Below are positions 16,915 through 25,890 of a DNA stretch of 64,000 nt, piece by piece. The notes beneath the pieces are model-generated. The model was given only the letters and a program-made list of their open reading frames with translations. It had not been told where the DNA came from and searched no databases. A program made the position numbers and the translations under genes. Numbering within the stretch: position 1 is the stretch's first letter; the number at the start of each line of letters is the position of its first letter. The stretch is from contig NZ_JBITDV010000002.1 in NCBI RefSeq assembly GCF_044454545.1, positions 620,001-684,000 of the forward strand, written 5' to 3'. Source of the stretch: Cryptosporangium sp044454545 (GTDB taxonomy: Bacteria; Actinomycetota; Actinomycetes; Mycobacteriales; Cryptosporangiaceae).

Positions 16915-17687
16915 GGACAACGACTGTGTTCAACGCCCGGAAACCCGTCGCGATCGTGACCGGAGCGGCCCGGGGGATCGGCCGCGGGGTCGCGACCCGG
17001 CTGGCCGCCGACGGCTGCGCCGTCGCTGTCCTCGACCTCTCCGCGGAGGCGTGCGCCGCCACCGTTTCCGACATCGAAGACGCAGGCGGCACCGCCCTCG
17101 CCGTCGAGGCCGACGTCTCGGTCGAGGCCGACGCGGACGCTGCGGTCGATCGCGTGGTGGCGGAGCTCGGCGAGCCGGCGGTGCTGGTGAACAACGCCGG
17201 GATCGTCCGCGACAACCTGCTGTTCAAGCTCCGGCCGGACGAGTGGGACGCGGTCATCGGCGTGCACCTGCGGGGCGCCTACCTGATGTCGCGGGCCGCC
17301 CAGAAGTACATGGTCGCGGCCGGGTGGGGCCGGATCGTGAACCTCTCCAGCACGTCGGCCCTGGGCAAGAAGGGTCAGGCCAATTACGCCGCGGCCAAGT
17401 CCGGGCTCCAGGGGTTCACCAAGACGCTGGCGATGGAGCTCGGGAAGTTCGGAGTGACCGCCAACGTGGTGGCGCCGGGGTTCGTCGTGACCGAGATGAC
17501 CCGGGAGACCGCGGTCCGGATCGGGATGCCGTACGACGAGTACACCGCCGTACGCGCCGCGGAGATCCCGGTCGGCCGGGTCGGCCGGCCGGACGACATC
17601 GCCGCCGCCGTGTCGTTCTTCGTCAGCGAGGAGGCCTCGTTCGTGTCCGGCCAGGTCCTCTACGTCGCCGGCGGCCCGAAGGCGTGA
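16911..17687 (+). CDS. FabG-like SDR
   Basis: 3-oxoacyl/3-hydroxyacyl-CoA-type reductase or dehydrogenase of 258 residues. Seen: TGAARGIGRG, NNAGIVRDN, catalytic YAAAK and the C-terminal RVGRPDDIAAAVSFF block. ATG at 16911 overlaps the CoA-transferase stop (ATGA); an alternative GTG at 16926 has a well-placed GAGGA and gives MFNARKPVAIVTG, equally plausible. It is the last gene of the rightward operon and probably oxidises a 3-hydroxyacyl-CoA formed downstream of the CoA-transferase. Confidence 0.88.
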   Translation: MRTTTVFNARKPVAIVTGAARGIGRGVATRLAADGCAVAVLDLSAEACAATVSDIEDAGGTALAVEADVSVEADADAAVDRVVAELGEPAVLVNNAGIVRDNLLFKLRPDEWDAVIGVHLRGAYLMSRAAQKYMVAAGWGRIVNLSSTSALGKKGQANYAAAKSGLQGFTKTLAMELGKFGVTANVVAPGFVVTEMTRETAVRIGMPYDEYTAVRAAEIPVGRVGRPDDIAAAVSFFVSEEASFVSGQVLYVAGGPKA

Positions 17688-17712
17688 GGATCCCGGCGTC
17701 GGGATCGCCCAG

Positions 17713-17740
17713 CCCGGGCCGACGTCGACGCCGGCCCGGG
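17713..17740. terminator. Bidirectional hairpin between convergent operons
   Basis: CCCGGGCCG and CGGCCCGGG (9-base perfect arms) flank a near-self-complementary ACGTCGACGC centre in the 71-base gap between the convergent SDR genes. It is very likely a shared rho-independent-type terminator without a U-tract. Confidence 0.65.
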
Positions 17741-17758
17741 TGTTCGCGACGAGCGTCG

Positions 17759-18676
17759 TCAGATCGCCATCCCGCCGCCCATGTCGATCATCGCGCCGTT
17801 CATCGCGCTGGCCGCGTCGCTGGCGAGGAACGCGACCATGTTCGCGACCTCCTCGGGCAGTTCGTAGCGCTGGATGGCGGTCCGCCCGCGCGGGTAGAGC
17901 GTCTCGGGACGGTCCTCGGTCAGCGGCCGCCCCGGCCCCCACATCGACCCGGCGTTGACCCCGAGCACCTGAATCCCGGAAGGGCCGAGCTCCTTGCCCA
18001 GGAACCGGGTGAACTGGCCGAGCCCGGCCTTGAGGGCGCCGTACACGGTGAGCCAGGGCATCGCCGAGCTCCCGGCCTCGGAACCGATGTTGATGATCCG
18101 CCCGGAACCCTGCGGCAGCATGTGGTCGAGCACCGCGCGCGTGCAGTACATCGGCCCGGTCAGCGTGCCGCGGACCGAGCGGTCGATCTCTTCGCGCCCG
18201 AAGTCGACGAAGTTCCCGACGACGACGTCGGCCGCGTTGTTGACCAGGATGTCGATGCCCCCCAGGGCGTCGGCGGCTTCGGCCATCACGGCCTGGACGC
18301 CGTCCCAGTCCATGACGTCGCCGTGGATCGGAATCACGTTCGTTCCCCATCGCGACGCCGCCGCGGCCGCGACACCGGGAGCGTCCGGCGCGTCCGGGTG
18401 CCGGGAGAAGCCGCGCTCCCGCACCTGCGAAGCGCTCAGGTCGACGACCGCGACGTCCGCGCCCAGCCCGGCCAGCCGGTTCACGCAGGCCTGGCCGAGG
18501 TTGATCCCTGCCCCGCCGGTGACGACCGCCCGCCGGCCCCGCAGGTCCAGCAGGTCGGTGACCCGCTTTCCGATGCTGTCGAGCGGGATCCGCGTCTCGT
18601 CCCACCAGACCGTCTGCGATCCGCGGCCGGCGTCGATGTGGTCCTGGAGCACCTGCTGCAGGAAGTGAGTGGTCAC
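17759..18676 (-). CDS. SDR with N-terminal extension, paralogue A
   Basis: SDR of 305 residues. Unlike standard SDRs it starts with about 45 extra residues (QQVLQDHIDAGRGSQTVWWDE) and then KRVTDLLDLRGRRAVVTGGAGINLGQ, a cofactor loop with wider glycine spacing than usual. The catalytic block is YGALK. It resembles the SDR at 36332-37249 along its whole length, including MPFDS/IPLDSI-EKRVTDLLDL. The GTG at 18676 overlaps the stop of the unrecognised protein upstream (GTGA). It is last in the BKACE operon; its substrate is unknown. Confidence 0.85.
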   Translation of the reverse strand: MTTHFLQQVLQDHIDAGRGSQTVWWDETRIPLDSIGKRVTDLLDLRGRRAVVTGGAGINLGQACVNRLAGLGADVAVVDLSASQVRERGFSRHPDAPDAPGVAAAAASRWGTNVIPIHGDVMDWDGVQAVMAEAADALGGIDILVNNAADVVVGNFVDFGREEIDRSVRGTLTGPMYCTRAVLDHMLPQGSGRIINIGSEAGSSAMPWLTVYGALKAGLGQFTRFLGKELGPSGIQVLGVNAGSMWGPGRPLTEDRPETLYPRGRTAIQRYELPEEVANMVAFLASDAASAMNGAMIDMGGGMAI

Positions 18677-19938
18677 GGGCGCTCCAGAGTGGTGACGACC
18701 CGCCCGCGGACGAGCGGCCGGAACATGGAATACGGGATCGGGTATTGGTTCGCGCCGATTTCCGGGGCACCGCGCCAGCGGTACAGGCCGAGGCAGCGGG
18801 ACGTGTTCATCACGACGCCGATGGCCTCGAAGAAGCGGGACGTCCGGGCCAGGTCCGGCAGGGCCGCGTTCATCGCCAGGAGCTCGATCGGCGTGCCGCC
18901 GCACTCGTCGGGCGCGAGCCGGGCCCGGGCGTCGACCGAGCTGATCGGCGTGGAGCCCCACGCGGCGAACCAGCCCAGGTACGGCACGTCCGGTGCGGCC
19001 TCGACGGCCTCGAACGAGAACCGCCGGGAATGGCTCGACAGCCGCACGCCGAGCAGCCGGGCCTGCTCGGGCCAGGGAATGCGGGGCTCGACGACCAGCG
19101 GCACGTCGAACCGCCCCGCGTGGTCCGGCGGGACGCGGGGCAGCCCGGCGAGGTAGTCGGCCGGGGTGGTGCCGAGCCGGGCCGGGAACCCGGCCCGGAC
19201 GTAGGCGTCGGTGGTCCGGGTCCACAGGTCGTCCCGGAGTGACCGCAGCGGCGGGGCCGCCGAGCGCGTGCGGACCCCGAGCATCCGGCCGTGGTCGCTC
19301 GGCGTGAGGTCGTAGGCGACCAGCAGCGAGCCCGGGGCCGGCGGCTCGTCCTCGCGGCCCTCCTCGGGCTGGTCACCGTCGAACCGGGCCGCGATCGTGC
19401 GTCCGTCGTAGGAGGTGGCCAGTCGCGTCCAGGTGCGCCGGTCGTCGAGGTGGTGGCCGGTCAGCCGGTGCTGGTCCTGGCTCGCCACGATGTACTGGTC
19501 GAGCGTGAGCGGAGTTCGTCCGGCCGCGGTCACCGCCGCGCGGACCGCCGGTTCGTCGAGGTCGAGCCGAGGCGCGTCGCGCGCGGTCTCGTAGTCGAAC
19601 CAGCCCCAGGCGTCGGCGGTGTTGACGAAGCCGTTGGCCGGTGCCTCGGCGTAGGAGTCCATGGCCGGGAAGATCGCCCGGAACCGGTCCCGGGTGAGAT
19701 GCGAGCTGAGCTCGTGGGGCAGGTAGGCGACGGCTCGCCCCTCGTCGCGCAGCGCGGCCAGCTCGGCGTCGGAGCAGGGGCAGGGCGGGACCGAGATCGT
19801 CAGGCCCAGCTTCCGGCCGCGGGACGCCCACACCTGTCGGTGCCACCGGGTCTGCTCCTCGGCCGAGAGCGGTTCCCCGGGCGCGGCGGGCACGGCCTCG
19901 AGCGGTTCCCCGTCCGCGGCCGGGACGGCCGAGGTCAC
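18673..19938 (-). CDS. Protein of unknown function, unrecognised family
   Basis: I do not recognise this 421-residue protein. It has no signal peptide and no membrane segments. Visible features: a CPCSD motif near residue 55, aromatic-rich stretches (NGFVNTADAWGWFDYE; WTRTTDAYVRAGFPARLG), and a conserved-looking C-terminus with LGLYRWRGAPEIGANQYPIP. The GTG start at 19938 overlaps the aldehyde dehydrogenase stop, and its own stop overlaps the next SDR start, so it is firmly embedded in the operon between two redox enzymes. That makes an enzymatic role in the same pathway likely, but the reaction cannot be guessed. Confidence 0.75.
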   Translation of the reverse strand: MTSAVPAADGEPLEAVPAAPGEPLSAEEQTRWHRQVWASRGRKLGLTISVPPCPCSDAELAALRDEGRAVAYLPHELSSHLTRDRFRAIFPAMDSYAEAPANGFVNTADAWGWFDYETARDAPRLDLDEPAVRAAVTAAGRTPLTLDQYIVASQDQHRLTGHHLDDRRTWTRLATSYDGRTIAARFDGDQPEEGREDEPPAPGSLLVAYDLTPSDHGRMLGVRTRSAAPPLRSLRDDLWTRTTDAYVRAGFPARLGTTPADYLAGLPRVPPDHAGRFDVPLVVEPRIPWPEQARLLGVRLSSHSRRFSFEAVEAAPDVPYLGWFAAWGSTPISSVDARARLAPDECGGTPIELLAMNAALPDLARTSRFFEAIGVVMNTSRCLGLYRWRGAPEIGANQYPIPYSMFRPLVRGRVVTTLERP

Positions 19939-21335
19939 CCGCGGCTCCGGTGCAGCACCGCCACTTCGGTGAACGAGTGCAGCCCCCAATGCCCGTTCTC
20001 GACGCCGATCCCGCTCCACTTCGCGCCGCTGAACGGCTGGTCCGGGCGGAGGGCGAGGTGGGTGTTGACCCACGCCGTGCCGCAGTCCAGCTCGTCGGCC
20101 ACCGCCGCCGCCCGGTCGGCATCGGTTCCCCATACCGAGCCGGAGAGCCCGAAATGCGTGCCGTTCGCCCGCGACACCGCCTCGTCCACCGACCGGTACG
20201 GCAGCACCGGGAGCACCGGCCCGAACTGCTCCTCGTCGACGACGGCCATCCCGTCCGAGACGCCACGCAGAATCGTCGGCCGGTAGAAGAACCCGGGGCC
20301 GTCGACGGCGGCGCCACCGGCGACGGCCTCCGCTCCGCGCCGCACCGCGTCGGAGACGAGCGCGGCCACCCGGTCGCGCTGCGGCGCGTTGTTCAGCGGA
20401 CCGAGCCGGCTCGACGGGTCGCTGCCCGGGCCGACCCGCACCGAGCCGGCGACCGCGGCGAGCGCCTCGACCACCTCGTCGTAGCGGTGCTCCGGGACGT
20501 AGACGCGCTTGACCGCCGAGCACACCTGCCCGTTGTTGCGGAACGCCGACCAGAACAACGGTTCCGCGATCGACGAAACGTCGACGTCGTCGAGCAGGAT
20601 CGCCGGGTCGTTGCCGCCGAGCTCCAGCGTCAGGCGCTTGAGGTCCGGTGCCGCCGCGGCGGCGACGTGCTTGCCGGTGGTCACCGAGCCGGTGAACGAG
20701 ATCTTGCGCGGCACCGGGTGGCCGGTCATCGACGCACCGAGCGGGTCGGAACCACTGACCACGTTCAGGACGCCGGCCGGCAGGACGTCGGCCAGCACCT
20801 GACCGAGCAGCAGCGTCGCGAGCGGGGTGTACGGCGAGGGCTTGAGCACCATCGTGTTGCCGGCGCGCAGCGCGGGCGCGATCTTCCAGGCCGCGAGGCT
20901 CAGCGGGAAGTTCCACGGGGTGATCGCCGCCACCACCCCGAGCGGGCGGCGCCGGACGCGGATGAAGGCCTTCTCGTCGTCCTGGAGGATCTCGTCGGCG
21001 ACGCCGAGCCCGGCGAAGTGGCGGAGCCACACCGCCACCGACCGCACCTCCATCCGGGCGTCGGCCAGTGGCTTACCCTGCTCCCGGGTGAGTACCGGGG
21101 CGAGCGTGTCGACAGCGGCGAGCACGGCATCGGCGCTCGCGAGCAGCAGCTCCTGCCGGACGGCCGAGTCCTGCCGCCAGCTCCGGTACGCGTCGGAAGC
21201 GGACCGCATCGCCGAATCCAGCAACGCCGGAGTGCATTCCGGCGCGGTGGCGAACGGTACGCCGGTGGCCGGGTCGGCCACCTCGAAGGATCCGCTCGTG
21301 GTGACGGCCTCGCCGCCGATCGTCATCGGGGTCAT
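19935..21335 (-). CDS. NAD(P)-dependent aldehyde dehydrogenase
   Basis: Oxidises an aldehyde to the carboxylate (466 residues). Catalytic C272 lies in NNGQVCSAVKR and the general base E238 in LELGGNDPA; the cofactor segment ITPWNFPL and the FTGSVTTGK motif are intact. No CoA-acylating features are evident. It follows the BKACE gene by three bases and overlaps the next gene by four, so all are one transcript from the element at 22151-22187. Confidence 0.93.
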   Translation of the reverse strand: MTPMTIGGEAVTTSGSFEVADPATGVPFATAPECTPALLDSAMRSASDAYRSWRQDSAVRQELLLASADAVLAAVDTLAPVLTREQGKPLADARMEVRSVAVWLRHFAGLGVADEILQDDEKAFIRVRRRPLGVVAAITPWNFPLSLAAWKIAPALRAGNTMVLKPSPYTPLATLLLGQVLADVLPAGVLNVVSGSDPLGASMTGHPVPRKISFTGSVTTGKHVAAAAAPDLKRLTLELGGNDPAILLDDVDVSSIAEPLFWSAFRNNGQVCSAVKRVYVPEHRYDEVVEALAAVAGSVRVGPGSDPSSRLGPLNNAPQRDRVAALVSDAVRRGAEAVAGGAAVDGPGFFYRPTILRGVSDGMAVVDEEQFGPVLPVLPYRSVDEAVSRANGTHFGLSGSVWGTDADRAAAVADELDCGTAWVNTHLALRPDQPFSGAKWSGIGVENGHWGLHSFTEVAVLHRSRG

Positions 21336-21338
21336 CGG

Positions 21339-22145
21339 TCAGCCTTCCAGCTGGAGCTGACGGCGAGCGCCCTCGACGTCAGCGATGTCGAGGTCGAGGG
21401 AGCGCGCCAGGGCCGCCGCGCGGGCGACGAGCGGTGCACTGCCCGGCGCGAGCTCGCCCTTGCGCAGGTGGAGCGTGTCCTCCAGCCCGGCGCGGCAGTT
21501 GCCACCGAGGGCCAGGCCGATCGCGGTGAGCTCCAGGTTGGCCCGGCCGATCGCGATGACCTGCCAGGCCGCGCCCGCGGGGAGCCGGCGCACCATCGTC
21601 AGGAGGTTCTCGGCGGTCGCGGCCATCCCGCCCCGGACCCCGAGCACGATGCTGAACTGCAGCGGTTCGGCCAGCAGGCCTTCGTCCCGCAGCCGCAGGC
21701 ACGCGTCGAGGTGACCGGTGTCGTAGATCTCGAGCTCCGGCTTGACCCGGAGCTCCCGCATCCGGGCGGCCAACCGGCGCACGCCCGCGGGCGGGTTCCG
21801 GAACTCTCCGTCGCCGAAGCTCATGCTGCACGGGTTCAGCGTCGCCATCTCCGGGCGCAGCTCCACGAGCCGCTCGCGTTCCTCGAACGGCACCATCAGG
21901 CCGACGCCGGTCGACAGCTGCACCAGGATCGGGCACCGCTCCCGGATCAGTTCGAGGGTGCGCGCCGCGATGTCGAGGTCCGCGGTCGGCCGGTCGTCAC
22001 GGTCGCGCAGGTGGAGGTGGGCCACCGCGGCCCCGGCCGCGTACGCCTCCGCGACCTGGCCGGCGATCTCGTCGGGCTGCGTCGGCAGCCAGGGATTGTC
22101 CTGCTTCGTCGCGAGGGGCCCGGTGGGTGCCACGGTGAGGATCAC
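21339..22145 (-). CDS. BKACE-family beta-keto acid cleavage enzyme
   Basis: Zn-dependent condensing lyase family (DUF849) that cleaves beta-keto acids with acetyl-CoA to give acetoacetate and a new acyl-CoA (family knowledge). It is 268 residues from the GTG at 22145. Zinc ligands H43 and H45 are in AHLHLRD, and a GLED segment near residue 230 supplies the conserved Glu. I prefer this GTG to the ATG at 22184 because the latter would place the shared operator inside the gene. There is no ribosome-binding site, but TATCGT lies 8-13 bases upstream, which suggests a leaderless mRNA. Confidence 0.85.
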   Translation of the reverse strand: MILTVAPTGPLATKQDNPWLPTQPDEIAGQVAEAYAAGAAVAHLHLRDRDDRPTADLDIAARTLELIRERCPILVQLSTGVGLMVPFEERERLVELRPEMATLNPCSMSFGDGEFRNPPAGVRRLAARMRELRVKPELEIYDTGHLDACLRLRDEGLLAEPLQFSIVLGVRGGMAATAENLLTMVRRLPAGAAWQVIAIGRANLELTAIGLALGGNCRAGLEDTLHLRKGELAPGSAPLVARAAALARSLDLDIADVEGARRQLQLEG

Positions 22146-22150
22146 AGGAC

Positions 22151-22187
22151 GTACGATATATGGAGTACGATATCTCAGCAACATCCG
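22151..22187. promoter_or_regulatory. Shared regulon element, site 2 (with a second half-site)
   Basis: GTACGATATCTC at 22165-22176 followed by AG gives the invariant core; the second half (to 22187) is poorly conserved. A direct repeat GTACGATATA lies at 22151-22160, 14 bases away. The site separates the divergent BKACE and hydantoinase B operons. Read leftward, the repeat supplies TATCGT as a -10 box placed for a leaderless BKACE transcript. Confidence 0.7.
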
Positions 22188-22204
22188 GAAGAGAGCAGGC
22201 GCCC

Positions 22205-23851
22205 GTGGTCGATCCCGTGACCGTCTCGGTCATCACGCACCGGTTCGAGGCGATCGTGCAGGAGATGGGCGAAGCGATGCTGCGTACCGCCTACTCGCAG
22301 ATCCTCAACTCGAGCCGGGACTTCTCCACGGCGATCACCGACCGGGAGGCGCGGCTCGTCGCCCAGGCCGAGCACGTGCCGATCCACGTCGGCTCGATGC
22401 CGTGGGCGGTCCGGGCGATCACGGACTTCTTCGGCGACTCGATCAGGCCCGGGGACGTGTACCTGCTCAACGACCCCTACCACGGTGGCAATCACCTGCC
22501 CGACCTGACGACGTTCGTCCCGGTCTTCTTCCAGGGCGAGCTGCGGTTCTGGTCGATCAACCGGTCGCACCAGAGCGACATCGGCGGCTCGGCCCACGGC
22601 GCCTACAACCCGAGCGCGACCGAGATCTGGCAGGAGGGCCTGCGGATCACCCCGCTCAAGCTGTACGACGCCGGGGTGGTCCGCGAGGACGTCATGCAGA
22701 TGATCGCGACCAACGTGCGCCACCCGGACGACTTCCTGGGCGACCTCCGGGCGATGATCGGGTCGTCCTGGGTGGGGGAGCGGCGAGTCCTGCAGCTGCT
22801 CGACGAGTACGGCGCCGGGACGGTCACCGAGGCGATCGACGCCATCCTCGACAGCGCCGAGCGTCAGACCCGGGCCTGCATCTCCACCTGGACCGACGGC
22901 GTCTACCAGGGCGAGGCCGTCCTGGACGACGACGGCCACGGCACCGAGGACGTCTACATCCGGGCCACCGTGACCGTGGCGGGGGATTCGCTCCACGTCG
23001 ACCTGAGCGACTCCCACCCCCAGGTCATCGGCTTCGTCAACTCGTCGTACCCGAACATGATGTCCGCGGTCCACATGGCGCTGTCCTTCCTCATCGAGCC
23101 GCGGACCCCGAAGAACTCGGGCACGTTCCGGCCGCTCACCGTGACGGCGAAGGAAGGCACGGTGGTGTGGGCCCGGCCGCCGGCGCCGGTCACGCTGGCC
23201 ACGAACCACTGTGCCCAGGAGATCGCCGAGTCGGTGATCAAGGCGCTGGTGGGTGCCTGTCCCGACCGGGTGATCGCCGGCTGGGGCCGTCGGTTCCGGA
23301 TCGCGATCAAGGGCGTCGATCCCCGCACCGGGCGTCAGTTCATCTGGCATCTCTTCCACGCGCGGCCGGGGGGCGGTGCCTCCCCGGCCGGGGACGGGTG
23401 GGAGACGGCCGGCGAGGGCCAGGCGATGGGCTCCTCCAAGTTCGGTTCGATCGAGGTCGCCGAGGTCCGGTTCCCGCTGTTCTTCGAGCACCACGAGTTC
23501 CGTCCCGATTCGTTCGGCGACGGTCAGTACCGCGGTGGTGCCGGTTCGGTACTCCGGCTCCGGATGGAGACCGAGGAGCCCTCGGTCGCGAACACGGCGG
23601 GCGACGGCGTCCGCCACCCGTCGTTCGGAACGCTCGGTGGACGCGACGGAACCCCGCACCGCTACCGGCTCCTCGCGGGCGACGACGTCCGGGAGCTCCG
23701 GACCAAGGAGGTCGACATCGAGGTCCCGCCCCACGCGGTGTTCCTCGTCGAGTCGGCGGGCGGCGGTGGTTACGGGCCGCCGTCCGAGCGGTCTTCCGCC
23801 GCGCGACGCCGGGATGCCGAAAACGGCTTCATCGTGCCGGAAGGGGCCTGA
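22205..23851 (+). CDS. Hydantoinase B / oxoprolinase-type beta subunit
   Basis: Large subunit of an ATP-dependent hydrolase or carboxylase of the HyuB/acetone carboxylase family (548 residues). It begins VDPVTVSVITHRFEAI, the standard N-terminus, and contains AEHVPIHVGSMPWAVR, NDPYHGGNHLPDL, and GGAGSVLRLR near the C-terminus. The GTG at 22205 with GGAAGAGAG upstream is preferred; an ATG at 22160 would put the operator in the coding region. It is followed two bases later by the HyuA partner. Members act on hydantoins, 5-oxoproline, or ketones, so the substrate is open. Confidence 0.9.
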   Translation: MVDPVTVSVITHRFEAIVQEMGEAMLRTAYSQILNSSRDFSTAITDREARLVAQAEHVPIHVGSMPWAVRAITDFFGDSIRPGDVYLLNDPYHGGNHLPDLTTFVPVFFQGELRFWSINRSHQSDIGGSAHGAYNPSATEIWQEGLRITPLKLYDAGVVREDVMQMIATNVRHPDDFLGDLRAMIGSSWVGERRVLQLLDEYGAGTVTEAIDAILDSAERQTRACISTWTDGVYQGEAVLDDDGHGTEDVYIRATVTVAGDSLHVDLSDSHPQVIGFVNSSYPNMMSAVHMALSFLIEPRTPKNSGTFRPLTVTAKEGTVVWARPPAPVTLATNHCAQEIAESVIKALVGACPDRVIAGWGRRFRIAIKGVDPRTGRQFIWHLFHARPGGGASPAGDGWETAGEGQAMGSSKFGSIEVAEVRFPLFFEHHEFRPDSFGDGQYRGGAGSVLRLRMETEEPSVANTAGDGVRHPSFGTLGGRDGTPHRYRLLAGDDVRELRTKEVDIEVPPHAVFLVESAGGGGYGPPSERSSAARRRDAENGFIVPEGA

Positions 23852-23853
23852 CC

Positions 23854-25890
23854 ATGTACCGGATCGGCATCGACATCGGCGGCACGTTCACCGACCTGGC
23901 CGCGGTCGACGGCGACGGCCGGGTGGTGATCGCCAAGTCCTCCTCGACCCCGGGGGACCCGTCCGACGGGCTGCTGGACGGGCTGACCAAGCTCGCCGCC
24001 GCGCTCGGCCTCCCGCGCGAACAGTTGCTGGCCGAGACCGAGCGGATCGTGCACGGCACCACGGTGGCGACCAACGCGCTGCTCGAGGGCAAGGGCGCGA
24101 AGGTCGCCCTGCTCACGACCGAGGGTCACCGGGACGTGATCGAGATGCGCGAGGGGATGAAGGACGACCGCTACAACGTGCGGATGGCGCCTCCCGAGCC
24201 GCTGGTGCCGCGGGCCCGTCGTCTCGGGGTCGCCGAGCGGATGCGGGCGGACGGCACCGCCGCCCGGCCGTTGGCCGCGGAGTCGCTCGCAGGCGCGGTG
24301 GAAGCGGCGGCCGCGTCGGGCGCGGAGGCCATCGCGGTCTGCTACCTGCACTCCTACCGCAACCCCGAGCACGAGAAGGCGACGGCCGCCGTCCTGGCGG
24401 CGAAACTCCCCGGCACCTACGTGTCGCTCTCGAGCGAGGTGCTGCCCCAGATCAAGGAGTACGAGCGGGTCTGGACGACGGTCGTCAACGCGTACGTCGG
24501 TCCGGTGCTCGCCGACTACCTGTCCCGGCTGAGCGGCCGCCTGGCCGACGCGGGCTACGCGGGCGAGGTGATGGTCATGCACTCGCACGGCGGGGTCGCC
24601 ACGATCCCGGAGTCGAGCCGGCTCGCCGCCGGAGCCGTCCTGTCCGGGCCGGCCGGGGGCATCGCGGCCGCGAAACAGGCCGCCAAGCTGGTCGGGACCG
24701 GTGAGCTGATCACGTTCGACATGGGCGGCACGAGCACCGACATCGCGCTGCTCCAGGACGGCGAGGCGCCGCTGACCGCGGAGAAGCAGGTCGGCCTGGC
24801 CAAGGTGTCGCTGCCGACCCTGGACATCCACACGCTCGGCGCGGGTGGCGGCTCCATCGCCCGGGTCGACGCCGGCATCCTGCACGTCGGCCCGGAGAGC
24901 GCGGGCGCCCGGCCCGGCCCGGCCTGTTACGGCCGGGGCGGCACCGCGGCCACGGTCACCGATGCGAACGTCGTCCTCGGGTTGCTCGATCCGGCCAGTT
25001 TCGCCGGCGGTGACCTGCCCCTGGACGCGGCCGCCGCTTCGTCGGCCGTGACAGACGTGGCCGACGCGCTCGGGGTGACGGCCGTCGAGGCCGCGGCCGG
25101 GATCTCCAAGGTCGTGAACACCACGATGGCCGAGGGCATCCGGATCGTGTCGGTCCGCCGTGGCGTCGACCCGCGCGGCTTCACGCTGGTCTCGTTCGGC
25201 GGAGCCGCGGGCATCCACGTGACCGAGGTGGCGCGGCTGCTCGACATCGAGCGGGTGGTCGTGCCCAACGTGGCCTCGGTGCTCTCCGCGTGGGGCATGC
25301 TCGCCACCGACCTGCGCTACGAGATGGTGCGCTCCCACATCGGGGACGCGGCGTCCACCACGGCCGACGGGTTGCGCAGCCTGCTGGCCGACATGGAGCG
25401 CAGCGGACGGGACAGGCTCGACGGTTTCGGCGGGCGGATCGAGGTCCGGCGCGCCCTCGACATGCGCTACGGCGAGCAGATCTACGAGATCACCGTGCCG
25501 ATCACCGACGTCGACGTCGAGGCGGCCGGCTTCGTCGACGAGGTGGTCACGCGGTTCCACGAGCGGCACGACGAGCTCTACGCCTACAACGCGCCGGGCC
25601 AGGAAGTCGTCATCGTGAACGCGCGGACCACGATCGTCGGCAAGCTGCCGGAGCTGCGTGCCGAGCCGCTGCCGGCCGGTGGCGGTGAGAGTCCGGAGGC
25701 CGGCCTGCGCCGGGTCTACCTGGACGGCTGGATCGACGTCCCGGTCCACCGGATGGCGACCGTGGCGCAGGGGGAACGGGTGAGCGGTCCCGCGCTCTTC
25801 GAGTCGGCCACCACCACGGTCCTGCTCCGCGCCGGAGACTCCGCGGTGATCGACGAACACGGTTGGCTCGACATCCGGCTGGAGAAGTAG
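23854..25890 (+). CDS. Hydantoinase A / oxoprolinase-type alpha subunit
   Basis: ATPase subunit (678 residues) partnering the HyuB protein. The N-terminal actin-fold phosphate loop is GIDIGGTFTDLA; further family motifs are HGTTVATNALLEGKG, VLSGPAGG and FDMGGTSTDIA. The C-terminal domain after about residue 500 is also typical. The TAG stop is immediately followed by the aminotransferase ATG. Together the three genes look like a nitrogen-removing or carboxylating module of the regulon. Confidence 0.93.
   Translation: MYRIGIDIGGTFTDLAAVDGDGRVVIAKSSSTPGDPSDGLLDGLTKLAAALGLPREQLLAETERIVHGTTVATNALLEGKGAKVALLTTEGHRDVIEMREGMKDDRYNVRMAPPEPLVPRARRLGVAERMRADGTAARPLAAESLAGAVEAAAASGAEAIAVCYLHSYRNPEHEKATAAVLAAKLPGTYVSLSSEVLPQIKEYERVWTTVVNAYVGPVLADYLSRLSGRLADAGYAGEVMVMHSHGGVATIPESSRLAAGAVLSGPAGGIAAAKQAAKLVGTGELITFDMGGTSTDIALLQDGEAPLTAEKQVGLAKVSLPTLDIHTLGAGGGSIARVDAGILHVGPESAGARPGPACYGRGGTAATVTDANVVLGLLDPASFAGGDLPLDAAAASSAVTDVADALGVTAVEAAAGISKVVNTTMAEGIRIVSVRRGVDPRGFTLVSFGGAAGIHVTEVARLLDIERVVVPNVASVLSAWGMLATDLRYEMVRSHIGDAASTTADGLRSLLADMERSGRDRLDGFGGRIEVRRALDMRYGEQIYEITVPITDVDVEAAGFVDEVVTRFHERHDELYAYNAPGQEVVIVNARTTIVGKLPELRAEPLPAGGGESPEAGLRRVYLDGWIDVPVHRMATVAQGERVSGPALFESATTTVLLRAGDSAVIDEHGWLDIRLEK

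Noticed and set aside
16520..19156. 878-codon open frame on the plus strand
   Set aside because: It crosses the CoA-transferase and SDR genes in another frame and continues antisense to two real genes.
22146..22184. Earlier ATG (22184) for the BKACE gene
   Set aside because: It would translate the palindromic promoter region, and the added residues do not resemble the family N-terminus.
22160..22204. Earlier ATG for the hydantoinase B gene
   Set aside because: It lies inside the shared element and lacks a ribosome-binding site; the GTG at 22205 gives the family N-terminus with GGAAGAGAG upstream.
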